Shown one piece after another: positions 1 to 9,372 of a DNA stretch of 48,570 bases; position 1 is the first letter of the stretch, and each line of letters starts with the position of its first letter. The notes beneath the pieces were generated by a model that ran no database searches, was not told where the DNA came from, and worked only from the letters and a program-made list of their open reading frames with translations. The DNA comes from an uncultured Clostridia bacterium. GTDB lineage: Bacteria; Bacillota; Clostridia; Oscillospirales; JAAYOS01. The stretch lies in contig CANQDU010000005.1 in NCBI GenBank assembly GCA_947593925.1, positions 1-48,570 of the forward strand, written 5' to 3'. The position numbers and the translations under genes are program-made.

Positions 1-68
<68 letters not shown>

Positions 69-343
69 ATGGTTATCCAAACAGCTTCCGCTGCTCAAAT
101 ACGTTATAGTGCCGGCTCCTTCCGGAGCCCGCGTAAGTTCGCTCTTCGCTCTCTTACTTTTATGAATTCAAAAGAATCGTTAGGTCGCTCCTTCCGCCTT
201 TCGGCTCCAAGAGCGCCCCACCCTATCTCTTACTGGCTTCTTCTCTTATTGTCACGTTGTTTAATTTTCAAGGTGCGGCGACAAGCGATATGACCCGCTG
301 TCCTGCACTCTCCGGAAGGCGTCCTCTCGGCGAGCGCTTTAAT
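69..343 (-). other. rRNA operon leader
   Basis: This is the transcribed leader between the rRNA promoter and the mature 16S 5' end. On the minus strand it carries a CTTGAAAATTAAACAACGTG-type box at 252-274, which resembles the conserved leader box found before 16S in many Firmicutes, and a GGCTCC/GGAGCC hairpin around 113-129. No protein-coding gene is seen. Confidence 0.6.
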
Positions 344-372
344 AATATATCACACCGCAAGAGGAATGTCAA
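344..372 (-). promoter_or_regulatory. Strong sigma-A promoter of the rRNA operon
   Basis: On the minus strand the -35 is TTGACA (367-372), the spacer is 17 nt and the -10 is TATATT (344-349). Upstream of the -35, 373-415 is rich in A/T tracts like an UP element, as expected for an rRNA promoter. Confidence 0.85.
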
Positions 373-512
373 CACTTTTATTCAGAAATTTTTTAGAAAT
401 TTCAAAACTGACTTTTTGCCTCTGCGGACGGAGGGTTTTTGCGTGCTTTCTTATGCATAATAGACACTTCCTCCGCGCCCGCCGTATTCAACCCGTCCGT
501 CCCGGAGGAAAC

Positions 513-543
513 GGCCGCCCGAACGGAGTCCGTTCGGGCGGCC
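513..543 (-). terminator. Hairpin downstream of eno
   Basis: A perfect 14-bp stem (GGCCGCCCGAACGG and its complement, loop AGT) lies about 30 nt beyond the eno stop codon. The T run after it on the minus strand is short (GTTTCCT), so termination may be imperfect. It separates the glycolytic operon from the rRNA promoter. Confidence 0.6.
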
Positions 544-574
544 TGTTCTTCCTTGCTTGAAGTGGATTTTCCGC

Positions 575-1921
<1,347 letters not shown>

Positions 1922-1953
1922 TTACGTTTTATACGAGGAGCCCGAAGGCGCAC

Positions 1954-3465
1954 TCACTTGATAAGCGACTTGCCGGTCATTTCCTCCGGCTTGCCGAGAC
2001 CCATGAGGTCGAGCATCGTCGGGGCGATGTCGCACAGGCGGCCCTCCTCGAGGCGCACGTCCGCGCCGACGATGGCGAGCGGGACGGGGTTAGTCGTATG
2101 CGCCGTGAAGGGCGACGTGCCGTCGTCCTCGAGCATGCGGTCGGCGTTGCCGTGGTCGGCGGTTATCATCGTGATGCCGCCCACCGACTTCATCGCGTCA
2201 ACCACCTTGCCCACGCACTCATCGACCGTCTCGACGGCCTTCACCGCCGCGTCGAACACGCCGGTGTGGCCGACCATGTCGCAGTTGGCGAAGTTGAGTA
2301 TTATGACGTCATAGACGCCGCTCTTTATCCTCTCGACCACCTGCTCGGTGACCTCGTAGGCGCTCATCTCCGGCTTGAGGTCGTAGGTCGCGACCTTCGG
2401 GCTCGGGACGAGCACGCGATCCTCTCCGTCATAGACCTTCTCGACGCCGCCGTTGAAGAAGAACGTGACGTGCGCGTACTTCTCCGTCTCCGCTATGCGG
2501 AGCTGACGGAGCCCGAGCGAGGAGATATACTCGCCGAAGGTGTTCTTCAGCTCCTCCTTGCCGAACGCTATGTGGACGTTCGGCATGTCCGCGTCGTACT
2601 GAGTGGTGCAGACGTAGTAGACCGGGAAGTAGCCCTTCTTCCGCTCGAAGCCGCTGAACTCGGGATCGACGAACGTGCGGGTTATCTCACGCGCGCGGTC
2701 GGGGCGGAAGTTCATGAACACTATGCTGTCGCCGCCCTTTATCGGCTCGTAGCCGTCTACGACTATCGGCTTGATAAACTCGTCGGTGACGCCCTCGGCA
2801 TAGCTCTCGTGAACGCCCTCGACGGGGTCCGAGACGTGCTTCCCCTCGCCGCAGACAAGCGCGTTGTACGCCTCGGTGACGCGCTCCCAGCGGTTGTCGC
2901 GGTCCATGGCATAGAAGCGGCCTATCACGGTGCCTATCCGGCCGCCGAACTTCTCGCAGCACTCCTTGGTGGAGGCGACGAAGCCGGCGCCGCTCTCGGG
3001 CGGCGTGTCGCGCCCGTCCATGAAGCAGTGGACGAACACTCTGTCAAGCCCCTTGCGGTGGCAGAGCTCGACCATGGCCTGAATATGCGTGACGTGGCTG
3101 TGTACGCCGCCGTCGCTCATGAGTCCGAAGATGTGGAGGTTGCCGCCGCCCTCGAGACAGCGCTTCACGGCCTCACAGTAGGCGGGGTTCTCGAAGAAGT
3201 CTCCGTCCTCTATGGCCTTGGATATCTTGGGGAGATCCTGGAACACGACACGTCCCGCGCCGATGTTGGTGTGGCCGACCTCGCTGTTGCCCATCTGACC
3301 GGCGGGCAGGCCGACGTCAAGCCCGCTCGCCTGAAGGATGGTGCGCGGGTTCTTGGCAAATATCTCGTCAAGCACGGGAGTGCTCGCCGTCGTTATGGCG
3401 TTCCCCTTGCCCTCGGGGGCAAGGCCGAAGCCGTCCATTATAATAAGTGTGACCGGTGTTTTCAT
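1954..3465 (-). CDS. gpmI: 2,3-bisphosphoglycerate-independent phosphoglycerate mutase
   Basis: Interconverts 3- and 2-phosphoglycerate in glycolysis without a bisphosphoglycerate cofactor. This 503-residue protein belongs to the alkaline phosphatase superfamily and uses two Mn2+ ions. It starts with PVTLIIMDGFGL (metal-binding Asp), then GQMGNSEVGHTNIGAGR with the catalytic serine in NSE, DGGVHSH, FMDGRDTPP and a C-terminal TADHGNAD metal site. The ATG at 3465 follows AAAGGTG with a 6-nt gap; an upstream GTG overlaps the ribosome binding site. It lies between tpiA and eno, with a GC-rich 175-nt spacer (3466-3640) toward tpiA in which I see no gene. Confidence 0.98.
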   Translation of the reverse strand: MKTPVTLIIMDGFGLAPEGKGNAITTASTPVLDEIFAKNPRTILQASGLDVGLPAGQMGNSEVGHTNIGAGRVVFQDLPKISKAIEDGDFFENPAYCEAVKRCLEGGGNLHIFGLMSDGGVHSHVTHIQAMVELCHRKGLDRVFVHCFMDGRDTPPESGAGFVASTKECCEKFGGRIGTVIGRFYAMDRDNRWERVTEAYNALVCGEGKHVSDPVEGVHESYAEGVTDEFIKPIVVDGYEPIKGGDSIVFMNFRPDRAREITRTFVDPEFSGFERKKGYFPVYYVCTTQYDADMPNVHIAFGKEELKNTFGEYISSLGLRQLRIAETEKYAHVTFFFNGGVEKVYDGEDRVLVPSPKVATYDLKPEMSAYEVTEQVVERIKSGVYDVIILNFANCDMVGHTGVFDAAVKAVETVDECVGKVVDAMKSVGGITMITADHGNADRMLEDDGTSPFTAHTTNPVPLAIVGADVRLEEGRLCDIAPTMLDLMGLGKPEEMTGKSLIK

Positions 3466-3640
3466 CAGGTTCACCTTTCTTGCTTTGAGAAAAGACCCGC
3501 GGCCTCATCGCTTTCGGAGCGCTCCGGCTCCCGCCCGTCCGCCGAAGCGGGGAACGGCCGTCGGTGTGCGGACTTCCGCCGTGTCGTGCGCGCGGCGGAG
3601 ACATCCGGCTCGGAGCCGCGGATCCTCGGATAATGTAATA

Positions 3641-4414
3641 TTACTCCTGGTTCGCAGCGTTGACTATCGTCACGAAGTCCGCGCTCTTGAGGCTCGCGCC
3701 GCCGATGAGGCCGCCGTCAACATCCGGCTGAGCCAGCAGGTCATGGGCGTTCTTGGCGTTCATCGAGCCGCCGTACTGGATGGTCACGGCGCGGGCGGTG
3801 CGGGCGCCGAACTGCTTGCGGATTATCGTGCGGATATGCTCGCAGACCTCGTTTGCCTGCTCGGAGGTGGCGGTCTTGCCGGTGCCGATGGCCCAGATGG
3901 GCTCGTAGGCAAAGACTATGCGGCGGATCTTATCGGCGGGAACGCCGCAGATCGCGCTCTTGACCTGGACGCTTATCAGGTCGTTCGTAATACCCATCTC
4001 GCGCTGCTCGAGGCTCTCGCCCACGCAGACTATCGGATGAAGCCCCGCTTCAAGAGCGGCGTGGACCTTCTTGTTGACCGTGACGTCGGTCTCGCCGAAG
4101 TACTGACGGCGCTCGGAGTGGCCGATGATGACGTACTTGACGCCGAGGTCCTTGAGCATCGAGGCCGAGATCTCGCCGGTGTAAGCCCCGCTCGGCTCAT
4201 AGTGCAGGTTCTGCGCGCCTACGGCGATGCGGGAATCCTTCAGAGCCTTGACGGCCATCGGAATATCGACCGCGGGAACGCAGGCGACTATCTCGCACCA
4301 CTTCGCCTTGCCGACGCTTGCCTTTATCTCGTCGAGAAGGACCTTGCCCTCGGTCGCGGTCTTGTTCATCTTCCAGTTGCCCGCGATAATAGTCTTACGA
4401 TAACGTCTGTTCAC
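3641..4414 (-). CDS. tpiA: Triose-phosphate isomerase
   Basis: Interconverts dihydroxyacetone phosphate and glyceraldehyde 3-phosphate. The 257-residue sequence has all hallmark pieces of the TIM barrel: GNWKMNK with the active-site lysine, IIGHSERRQYFGE with the histidine, AYEPIWAIGTGKTA with the catalytic glutamate and flexible loop 6, and YGGSMN plus GGLIGGASL for phosphate binding. The start is GTG (4412-4414) preceded by AAAGGAAG; no ATG fits better. Second gene of the glycolytic operon, about 96 nt after pgk. Confidence 0.98.
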   Translation of the reverse strand: MNRRYRKTIIAGNWKMNKTATEGKVLLDEIKASVGKAKWCEIVACVPAVDIPMAVKALKDSRIAVGAQNLHYEPSGAYTGEISASMLKDLGVKYVIIGHSERRQYFGETDVTVNKKVHAALEAGLHPIVCVGESLEQREMGITNDLISVQVKSAICGVPADKIRRIVFAYEPIWAIGTGKTATSEQANEVCEHIRTIIRKQFGARTARAVTIQYGGSMNAKNAHDLLAQPDVDGGLIGGASLKSADFVTIVNAANQE

Positions 4415-4510
4415 TTTCTTTTCTTCCTTTCTTCCAAAGCACTTGTATATATTGCCCGCGCGTTCCGCGGCGGACGCCGTCCGCCGCGGAACAACGCGAA
4501 TATATCCGAA

Positions 4511-5701
4511 TTATTTGTCCTCGAGGCAGGCGACGCCCGGAAGGTCGAGACCCTCCATAAATTCGAGGCTCGCTCCGCCGCCGGTGGAGATATGGGTCAT
4601 CTTGTCGCCGTAGCCGAGCTGCTTGACGGCCGCGGCAGAGTCGCCGCCGCCGATGATGGTAATGGCTCCGCTCTCGGCAAGCGCCTGCGCCATGGCCTTG
4701 GTGCCGACGGCGAACTTCTCAAACTCGAACACGCCCATCGGGCCGTTCCAGATGACGGTTCCGGCGCCCTTGACGGCCTCAACGTAGGCCTTGACGGTCT
4801 CCGGGCCGATATCGAGACCCATCTTGTCTTCCGGGATGGACATGGTCGGGAAGACGGCGGAGGGAGTGTCCGGCTTGAACTCGTCGCCGACGACGGTGTC
4901 GGTCGGGAGCAGGAACTTGACGCCCTTGGCCTTCGCCTTCTCTATCATCTCGCGGGCATAGTCGAGGCGGTCGTCCTCGCAGAGGCTCTTGCCTATCGAG
5001 CCGCCCTGCGCCTTGGCAAAGGTGTAAGCCATGCCGCCGCCGATGATGAGGGTATCGACCTTCTCGAGCAGATTGTTGATGACGCCTATCTTGTCGGAGA
5101 CCTTCGAACCGCCGAGGACGGCGACGAACGGGCGCTTCGGGCTCTCGAGCGCGCCGCCGATTATTTCGAGCTCCTTGTTTATAAGGAAGCCGCAGACCGC
5201 CGGCAGATAGTCGGCAACGCCCGCGGTGGTGGCGTGGGCGCGGTGAGCGGTTCCGAACGCGTCGTTGACATATATGTCGGCGTAGCTCGCGAGCTTCTTT
5301 GCAAACTCGGGATCGTTCTTCTCCTCCTCCTTGTGGAAGCGGACGTTCTCGAGCAGCATGACCTCGCCGGGCTTGAGCGCGGCGGTCTTGGCGTCGGCAT
5401 CGGGTCCGATGACGTCGGCGGCCATCTTGACCTCGCAGCCGAGCAGCTCGCTGAGGCGCTTTGCCACCGGCGCGAGCGTGTACTTCATTTTGAACTCGCC
5501 CTTCGGACGACCGAGGTGCGAGCAGAGGATAACGGCGGCGTTGTGCTCCTTGAGGTACTTTATCGTGGGAAGAGCGCCCACGATGCGTCCCTCATCGGTG
5601 ATGTTCCCGTCGTCGTCCTGCGGAACGTTGAAATCGCAGCGAACGAGTACCTTCTTGCCCGATACGTCAATGTCTTCGATGGTTTTCTTGTTGTACTTCA
5701 T
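4511..5701 (-). CDS. pgk: Phosphoglycerate kinase
   Basis: Transfers phosphate from 1,3-bisphosphoglycerate to ADP. The 396-residue protein shows the PGK signature [13 protein letters not shown] near the N terminus, the substrate-site segment [56 protein letters not shown] and the C-terminal nucleotide-site segment [15 protein letters not shown]...[15 protein letters not shown]. The ATG at 5701 has AAGGGG 8-10 nt upstream; an upstream in-frame extension runs through the promoter and is rejected. It is the first gene of the operon. GAPDH, its usual neighbour, is not in the window. Confidence 0.98.
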   Translation of the reverse strand: MKYNKKTIEDIDVSGKKVLVRCDFNVPQDDDGNITDEGRIVGALPTIKYLKEHNAAVILCSHLGRPKGEFKMKYTLAPVAKRLSELLGCEVKMAADVIGPDADAKTAALKPGEVMLLENVRFHKEEEKNDPEFAKKLASYADIYVNDAFGTAHRAHATTAGVADYLPAVCGFLINKELEIIGGALESPKRPFVAVLGGSKVSDKIGVINNLLEKVDTLIIGGGMAYTFAKAQGGSIGKSLCEDDRLDYAREMIEKAKAKGVKFLLPTDTVVGDEFKPDTPSAVFPTMSIPEDKMGLDIGPETVKAYVEAVKGAGTVIWNGPMGVFEFEKFAVGTKAMAQALAESGAITIIGGGDSAAAVKQLGYGDKMTHISTGGGASLEFMEGLDLPGVACLEDK

Positions 5702-5789
5702 CTTGCTTTGCCCCTTTTTATAAAGTTTATAAATTGGATACCATACAAATTCGGGGTCGGCAATATATGCCATACCACACACATAATTG

Positions 5790-5818
5790 ATTATATCCCA
5801 TACTAAACGGGTTTTCAA
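5790..5818 (-). promoter_or_regulatory. Sigma-A promoter of pgk-tpiA-gpmI-eno
   Basis: Minus-strand -35 TTGAAA (5813-5818), 17-nt spacer, -10 TATAAT (5790-5795). It lies about 90 nt before the pgk start codon, giving an AT-rich leader of roughly 80 nt. Confidence 0.8.
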
Positions 5819-5889
5819 GAGGTTTTTGTGATTATTTCAAAGAAATTCTTTTGTTCGCCGGCGCTGCACCTTTCCGGCGCCCCGGTTCG

Positions 5890-6762
5890 TCAGTGCTCGC
5901 GGCCGAGGAACCCGATGCCGACGGCCTTCGTGCCCGTATTCGTCGAGACGCACGGCCCCAGCGGGGCGCGGACTATCCGTCGCGGACGGAGGACTTCCCG
6001 CACCAGCGCCTCCACACGGTCTATCTCCTCCGGCGGCACTTTTGTATACATTATGACAAGCGTCTGCTTCTGCGGCTCGACGGCGAGCGCGCGCACCTGC
6101 CGTATCATCTCGGGCGCGGCGTTCCGCTCACCGCGCACCTTCTTTATTATGTCTATGCCGCCTGCGGCGACGCGCAGTATCGGACGTATGCCGAGCGCCT
6201 CGCCCACGAACGCCGCCGCGCCGTTTATCCTTCCGCTCTTTTTGAGGTGGCGGAGCGAGTACACGAGGAAGAGCGCCTCCGAGCGCTTCAGAATGTGCCG
6301 TGCGGAGGCGACGATCTCCTCAAAGCTCCTGCCCGCGCGGCGCATCCGCGCCGCCTCTACTACGGCGCGCCCGTACACCACCGAGTAGCCCTCTCCGTCG
6401 AGGACGGCTATCTCCATCGCGCCGGGATGCTCCTCCTCGAAAAGTCCCTTTGCCACGAGGCAGGCGTTGTACGTTCCGCTGCCGTTTGAGTTTATCGTGA
6501 CCGCGAGGAGGTGCGTCGCGCCGTCCGCATACGCCGCCTCGAAGCGCTCAAGGAAGCGCACCGGCGTTATCTGCGCCGTGGACGGCACGTCCGGGAGCGA
6601 GTCGAGGAGGTCCCAGTACTCCTCCGGCGTGATGTCGTAATACTCGGTTATCCGCCGGCCTCCGGCGTCTATCTCTATGCCCATGACCTCGATGCCGAGC
6701 TTTTCGGCAAGGGGCCGGGGAATGTCGCTGCACGAATCTGTAAGTATGTGAATCTTTTCCAC
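5890..6762 (-). CDS. DegV family fatty-acid-binding protein
   Basis: DegV/FakB proteins bind a fatty acid and, in Firmicutes with FakA, present it for phosphorylation to acyl-phosphate. The 290-residue sequence has the family pattern: ILTDSCSDIP near the N terminus, STAQITPVRF, TINSNGSGTYNAC, the domain-joining YSLRHLKKSGRING and a second lobe ending in LGPCVSTNTGTKAVGIGF. A GTG start at 6762 is preferred because AAGGAG lies 10 nt upstream; an upstream TTG is only 2 nt from it. It follows trmL by 37 nt and is probably co-transcribed. No fakA-like kinase gene is in the window, so the partner is unknown. Confidence 0.9.
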   Translation of the reverse strand: MEKIHILTDSCSDIPRPLAEKLGIEVMGIEIDAGGRRITEYYDITPEEYWDLLDSLPDVPSTAQITPVRFLERFEAAYADGATHLLAVTINSNGSGTYNACLVAKGLFEEEHPGAMEIAVLDGEGYSVVYGRAVVEAARMRRAGRSFEEIVASARHILKRSEALFLVYSLRHLKKSGRINGAAAFVGEALGIRPILRVAAGGIDIIKKVRGERNAAPEMIRQVRALAVEPQKQTLVIMYTKVPPEEIDRVEALVREVLRPRRIVRAPLGPCVSTNTGTKAVGIGFLGREH

Positions 6763-6799
6763 GGGGAACAAACTCCTTATATGCGCAGGTAATGCGGTG

Positions 6800-7306
6800 T
6801 CAGTGTTCTGCGGCGGCGAAGCGGCCCTTCTCCTCGAGGCCGCCGAAGCCGTTCTGCCTCAGCGCCTCGAACAGGACTATCGCCACCGAGTTCGAGAGGT
6901 TGAGGCTCCTCGCCTCCGCGCGTATCGGTATGCGGACGCAGTCTTGCAGGCGGCTCAGAAGCATCGGCTCGGGCAGGCCGCGCGTCTCGCGGCCGAAGAA
7001 CAGCCAGTCCCCGGGGCGGTACTCCGCCTCGGCGTAGCTCCTCGGCGCCTTCGTGCTCACGTAGAAGCAGCGCGCGCCCGCGCGCCACGCCTCCGCGTTC
7101 GCGCACCAGAAGTCCCCGCTCGAGGGATAGCTCCGCACGTCCACGAGGTGCCAGTAGTCAAGCCCGGCGCGCTTCACCGCGCTCTCGCTTATGTCAAAGC
7201 CGAGCGGCCCCACGAGGTGGAGCACCGACCCGGTCGCGGCGCACGTCCGCGCTATGTTGCCGGTATTTGCCGGGATCTCCGGCTGCATCAGTACGATGTT
7301 GAACAT
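6800..7306 (-). CDS. trmL: tRNA (cytidine/uridine-2'-O-)-methyltransferase TrmL
   Basis: SPOUT-class enzyme that 2'-O-methylates the wobble nucleotide of tRNA-Leu isoacceptors using S-adenosylmethionine. At 168 residues it is close to family length, and all three SPOUT motifs are present: QPEIPANTGNIARTCAATG with HLVGPLGF at the N terminus, FFGRETRGLP in the middle and the knot-forming VRIPIRAEARSLNLSNSVAIV followed by EALRQ. The ATG at 7306 follows GGAGG with a 5-nt gap. It is the promoter-proximal gene of a trmL-degV pair. Confidence 0.95.
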   Translation of the reverse strand: MFNIVLMQPEIPANTGNIARTCAATGSVLHLVGPLGFDISESAVKRAGLDYWHLVDVRSYPSSGDFWCANAEAWRAGARCFYVSTKAPRSYAEAEYRPGDWLFFGRETRGLPEPMLLSRLQDCVRIPIRAEARSLNLSNSVAIVLFEALRQNGFGGLEEKGRFAAAEH

Positions 7307-7366
7307 TTTCTCCTCCGATGAGCGGCTTCGCCGAACACACTCTTGCGCGCAGTCTCCGCTTATAAT

Positions 7367-7395
7367 AGAATACTCCTGCCGAACGGCAAAATCAA
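7367..7395 (-). promoter_or_regulatory. Sigma-A promoter of trmL-degV
   Basis: Minus strand -35 TTGATT (7390-7395), 17-nt spacer, -10 TATTCT (7367-7372), about 60 nt before the trmL start. A TATTAT overlaps just downstream, so the exact -10 is uncertain. Confidence 0.55.
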
Positions 7396-7441
7396 GCGGA
7401 AGCGGGAACTTTCACCAAATGTTGAATTCGCCTCCGTCCGA

Positions 7442-7470
7442 TTGCTTTTGGACGGCGTATGTGGTACAAT
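7442..7470 (+). promoter_or_regulatory. Sigma-A promoter of the 7552 gene
   Basis: -35 TTGCTT (7442-7447), 17-nt spacer, -10 TACAAT (7465-7470), followed by the AGGAGG ribosome binding site at 7541-7546. Confidence 0.65.
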
Positions 7471-7551
7471 TCTTGCAGTATGCTCCGACACCCAGCCGCT
7501 CGATCTCGGTCTCTCAGCGGCTCGGATACGCGAAAAGTTCAGGAGGCAAGG

Positions 7552-8421
7552 ATGAATAAAACTTCAAAGCGCCGCCCCGCCGGTATGGTCATCACCGCGC
7601 TCGGCGTGCTTCTCATAATTCTCACGGTGGTCCAGTCCGGGGCGAGCTTCTTCTCGCCGCGCACGATATCGTCCGGCTCGGAGGCAGAGCTCGTCGGCGC
7701 GAACGGCGGCGGGATCTACCGTCCGTTCAACCGCGCGGAATTCGTGTACTCCACCTTCTCCGGCCTCTATCTCTCGGACGACGGCGGCAGGGTCGCGGTC
7801 TGGGTAATGTGGGGCGTGTTTGACGAGGGGTGGGTCTGCTTCTACCTCCCCGCCGACGGAAAGGACTTAAACGGCGACGGCGTGTTCGACGAAAACGACG
7901 CGCCCGCCGACCAATGGAACGTGGAATTCATACTCCGCGCCGCCCGTCCGGACTACCACGAGCACAGCGCATGGGTGCTCGACGAGTCGGTCTCGGAGAG
8001 CGCCGCCTACTACGGGACAAGTGAGGGCGAGATGAGCACATTCTTTGCGGGCACCGTCCTCGAGGCGGCGCGCGCCGGGCTGCGCTGGGCGCGGATAGCC
8101 TTCGCCGCCGGCGTACTTCTCGCGCTCGCTGGCGGAGCGCTCCTCCTGCTGCCGGAGAGCATCCGGCTCCTGCCTAAGCGGTTCCGGGCGGGCGGTTCGG
8201 ACGAGGCGTCCGACGACGGAGACCGTGAGGCGTCCGACGACGGAGATGGCGAGGCGTCCGACGTGGACGAGGGCGAAGCTTCGGACACGGACGAAGAATA
8301 CGCAGACGGGGACGAGGATACGGAGCCCACTGCCGACGGCGGCGAAGACCTCGGCTCCGAAGCAGACGGCGGCGGAAATCTTGACTTTGACGAGGATGCG
8401 GACGGTGACCGCAGAGAATAG
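7552..8421 (+). CDS. Hypothetical membrane protein with acidic repeat tail
   Basis: I do not recognise this 289-residue protein. After a short basic N terminus there is a membrane segment (about residues 12-32), a roughly 140-residue outer region with aromatic blocks such as VWVMWGVFDEGWVCFYLP, and a DLNGDGVFDEND stretch that looks like a calcium-binding loop. A second membrane segment (about 182-204) follows. The last 70 residues are almost entirely Asp, Glu, Gly, Ala and Ser, with imperfect 8-residue repeats of the EASDDGDR type. The ATG is set by AGGAGG 5 nt upstream. It has its own promoter and terminator, so it is monocistronic. The tail is probably cytoplasmic and disordered. Confidence 0.8.
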   Translation: MNKTSKRRPAGMVITALGVLLIILTVVQSGASFFSPRTISSGSEAELVGANGGGIYRPFNRAEFVYSTFSGLYLSDDGGRVAVWVMWGVFDEGWVCFYLPADGKDLNGDGVFDENDAPADQWNVEFILRAARPDYHEHSAWVLDESVSESAAYYGTSEGEMSTFFAGTVLEAARAGLRWARIAFAAGVLLALAGGALLLLPESIRLLPKRFRAGGSDEASDDGDREASDDGDGEASDVDEGEASDTDEEYADGDEDTEPTADGGEDLGSEADGGGNLDFDEDADGDRRE

Positions 8422-8452
8422 CGCCCGAGCCGCCATAGACTTCATGACAAAA

Positions 8453-8478
8453 GGGAGCTGAACTTCCGTTCAGCTCCC
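8453..8478. terminator. Bidirectional terminator hairpin
   Basis: Perfect 11-bp stem (GGGAGCTGAAC and its complement, loop TTCC). On the minus strand it is followed directly by TTTTG, ending the mini-ORF RNA. On the plus strand it lies 31 nt after the 7552 gene and is followed by a looser T-rich stretch. Confidence 0.8.
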
Positions 8479-8544
8479 GTAAATTTGCTCTTTTGTGTTC
8501 TCAGGTCTTTCTTTGCGTCCTCATGGGACGCGGCCTTACTAGAA

Positions 8545-8561
8545 CATTGGACCGTACCTCC
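8545..8561 (-). repeat. SD-start module copy 4
   Basis: GGAGGTACGGTCCAATG, identical to copy 1. It opens ATG TTC TAG (8539-8547). A GCGTCC/GGACGC hairpin and the terminator follow. Confidence 0.75.
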
Positions 8562-8565
8562 GATT

Positions 8566-8598
8566 TTAATTCTTGTACCTCAGAGCAAGAACATTCAT
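8566..8598 (-). CDS. Mini-ORF D, 10 codons
   Basis: Encodes MNVLALRYKN before TAA. Its stop is 4 nt before the GGAGG of module copy 4. Start and ribosome binding site are strong by sequence; function unknown. Confidence 0.35.
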   Translation of the reverse strand: MNVLALRYKN

Positions 8599-8612
8599 TG
8601 GATCGTACCTCC
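8596..8612 (-). repeat. SD-start module copy 3
   Basis: GGAGGTACGATCCAATG, one base different from copy 1. It opens the ten-codon ORF at 8566-8598. Confidence 0.75.
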
Positions 8613-8787
8613 ATATATCAGATGCCTTCTGCATCGTCTTGAGCACTTTCGGCGCTGCAGGCCGTTTTACCGGCGCGCGCCCGTATTAAATTGTCGGTCG
8701 AAACGCAGCTCCCGGATTTGTCAGATCCTACTTCTGCGCGCCCCGCCGACTTATCTCAAGTCACTGGCGGGGCAGTTAAAACTGCTT

Positions 8788-8804
8788 CACCGGACCGTAC
8801 CTCC
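8788..8804 (-). repeat. SD-start module copy 2 (GTG start)
   Basis: GGAGGTACGGTCCGGTG. It opens GTG AAG CAG TTT TAA (8776-8790); the ORF itself lies inside the perfect palindrome GCAGTTTTAACTGC (8772-8785). Confidence 0.75.
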
Positions 8805-8945
8805 TATAATAGATTTGGTTTCCTTTTGCCCTCTCCGGATCTTCCCCGGACGATCGACTTTCCGAGCCGCCGCCGCTGTCGGTTTATAAACCTTGCTATC
8901 GGGTCGTTTATTCGGAACCCCCTGTGCGGCAACCCGACTCTGAAG

Positions 8946-8969
8946 TCAGGCGGTGATTACCTCGTACAT
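8946..8969 (-). CDS. Mini-ORF encoding MYEVITA
   Basis: Seven codons from ATG at 8969, preceded by GGAAGGGA and by GAGTCCG, which resembles the conserved spacer of the other modules. Low confidence that it is translated. Confidence 0.25.
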   Translation of the reverse strand: MYEVITA

Positions 8970-9026
8970 CGGACTCATTCCCTTCCGCGGTCTTCCGCAA
9001 AGATATCGAGTGGAACGTACTCAGCG

Positions 9027-9043
9027 CATTGGACCGTACCTCC
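9027..9043 (-). repeat. SD-start module copy 1
   Basis: GGAGGTACGGTCCAATG. The start codon opens ATG CGC TGA, a two-codon ORF ending at 9021. Confidence 0.75.
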
Positions 9044-9045
9044 GA

Positions 9046-9081
9046 TTAGAATTTGGTTTGACGCCTCCGAAACACTTTCAT
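9046..9081 (-). CDS. Mini-ORF A, 11 codons, arginine-rich peptide
   Basis: First start codon of the RNA. ATG follows GAGGGTG with an ordinary gap and encodes MKVFRRRQTKF before TAA. Its stop is 2 nt from the next GGAGG, so translation could be coupled to the next module. Too short to judge by composition. Confidence 0.35.
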   Translation of the reverse strand: MKVFRRRQTKF

Positions 9082-9127
9082 TGGTATCACCCTCTGTTCG
9101 GTTTAGGTGCTTCCTTGCTACGGTTAT

Positions 9128-9156
9128 ATTGTACCGTATGTTTGGTAAAATGTCAA
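9128..9156 (-). promoter_or_regulatory. Strong sigma-A promoter of the mini-ORF RNA
   Basis: Minus strand -35 TTGACA (9151-9156), 17-nt spacer, -10 TACAAT (9128-9133). Immediately upstream (9160-9188) are phased A and T tracts resembling an UP element, much like the rRNA promoter at 344-372. Confidence 0.85.
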
Positions 9157-9372
9157 TAGTTTTTTCAAAAATTTTTGAAAAATTTTTGTGCACATCATCA
9201 ACAAAATTTCCCATATAAGTCTGTATTTGATATGCGGCATACTGTCGCTTATGCCCGCCGGGCGTCGCTGTTTTGAAGTTTTTTGCCGTTTTCCCGTCGA
9301 TAAGTTCGCATATATGGCGCAAGTTTTAACAATGCAGCGTAAAATTTGCGCATATTTGAGGCGGCAGTGCGC

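Larger units (their letters stand above)
8453..9121 (-). ncRNA. Stand-alone RNA of about 670 nt built from mini-ORF initiation modules
   Basis: This has its own strong promoter (9128-9156) and terminator (8453-8478) and no ORF of normal size. On the minus strand it contains four copies of the 17-nt module GGAGGTACGRTCCRRTG (at 9027-9043, 8788-8804, 8596-8612 and 8545-8561), plus a related GAGGGTGATACCAATG at 9079-9094. Each is a Shine-Dalgarno sequence, a conserved spacer and a start codon, followed by a very short ORF: 11, 2, 4, 10 and 2 codons before a stop. A sixth short ORF (8946-8969, seven codons) starts after AAGGGA. Between modules there are structured parts, for example the CCCCGCC/GGCGGGG stem enclosing GACTT/AAGTC at about 8742-8774. 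I cannot assign it to a known RNA family. Confidence 0.6.

Noticed and set aside
8975..9322. 115-codon minus-strand frame crossing the mini-ORF RNA start.
   Set aside because: It runs straight through the strong promoter at 9128-9156 and has no ribosome binding site at its start.
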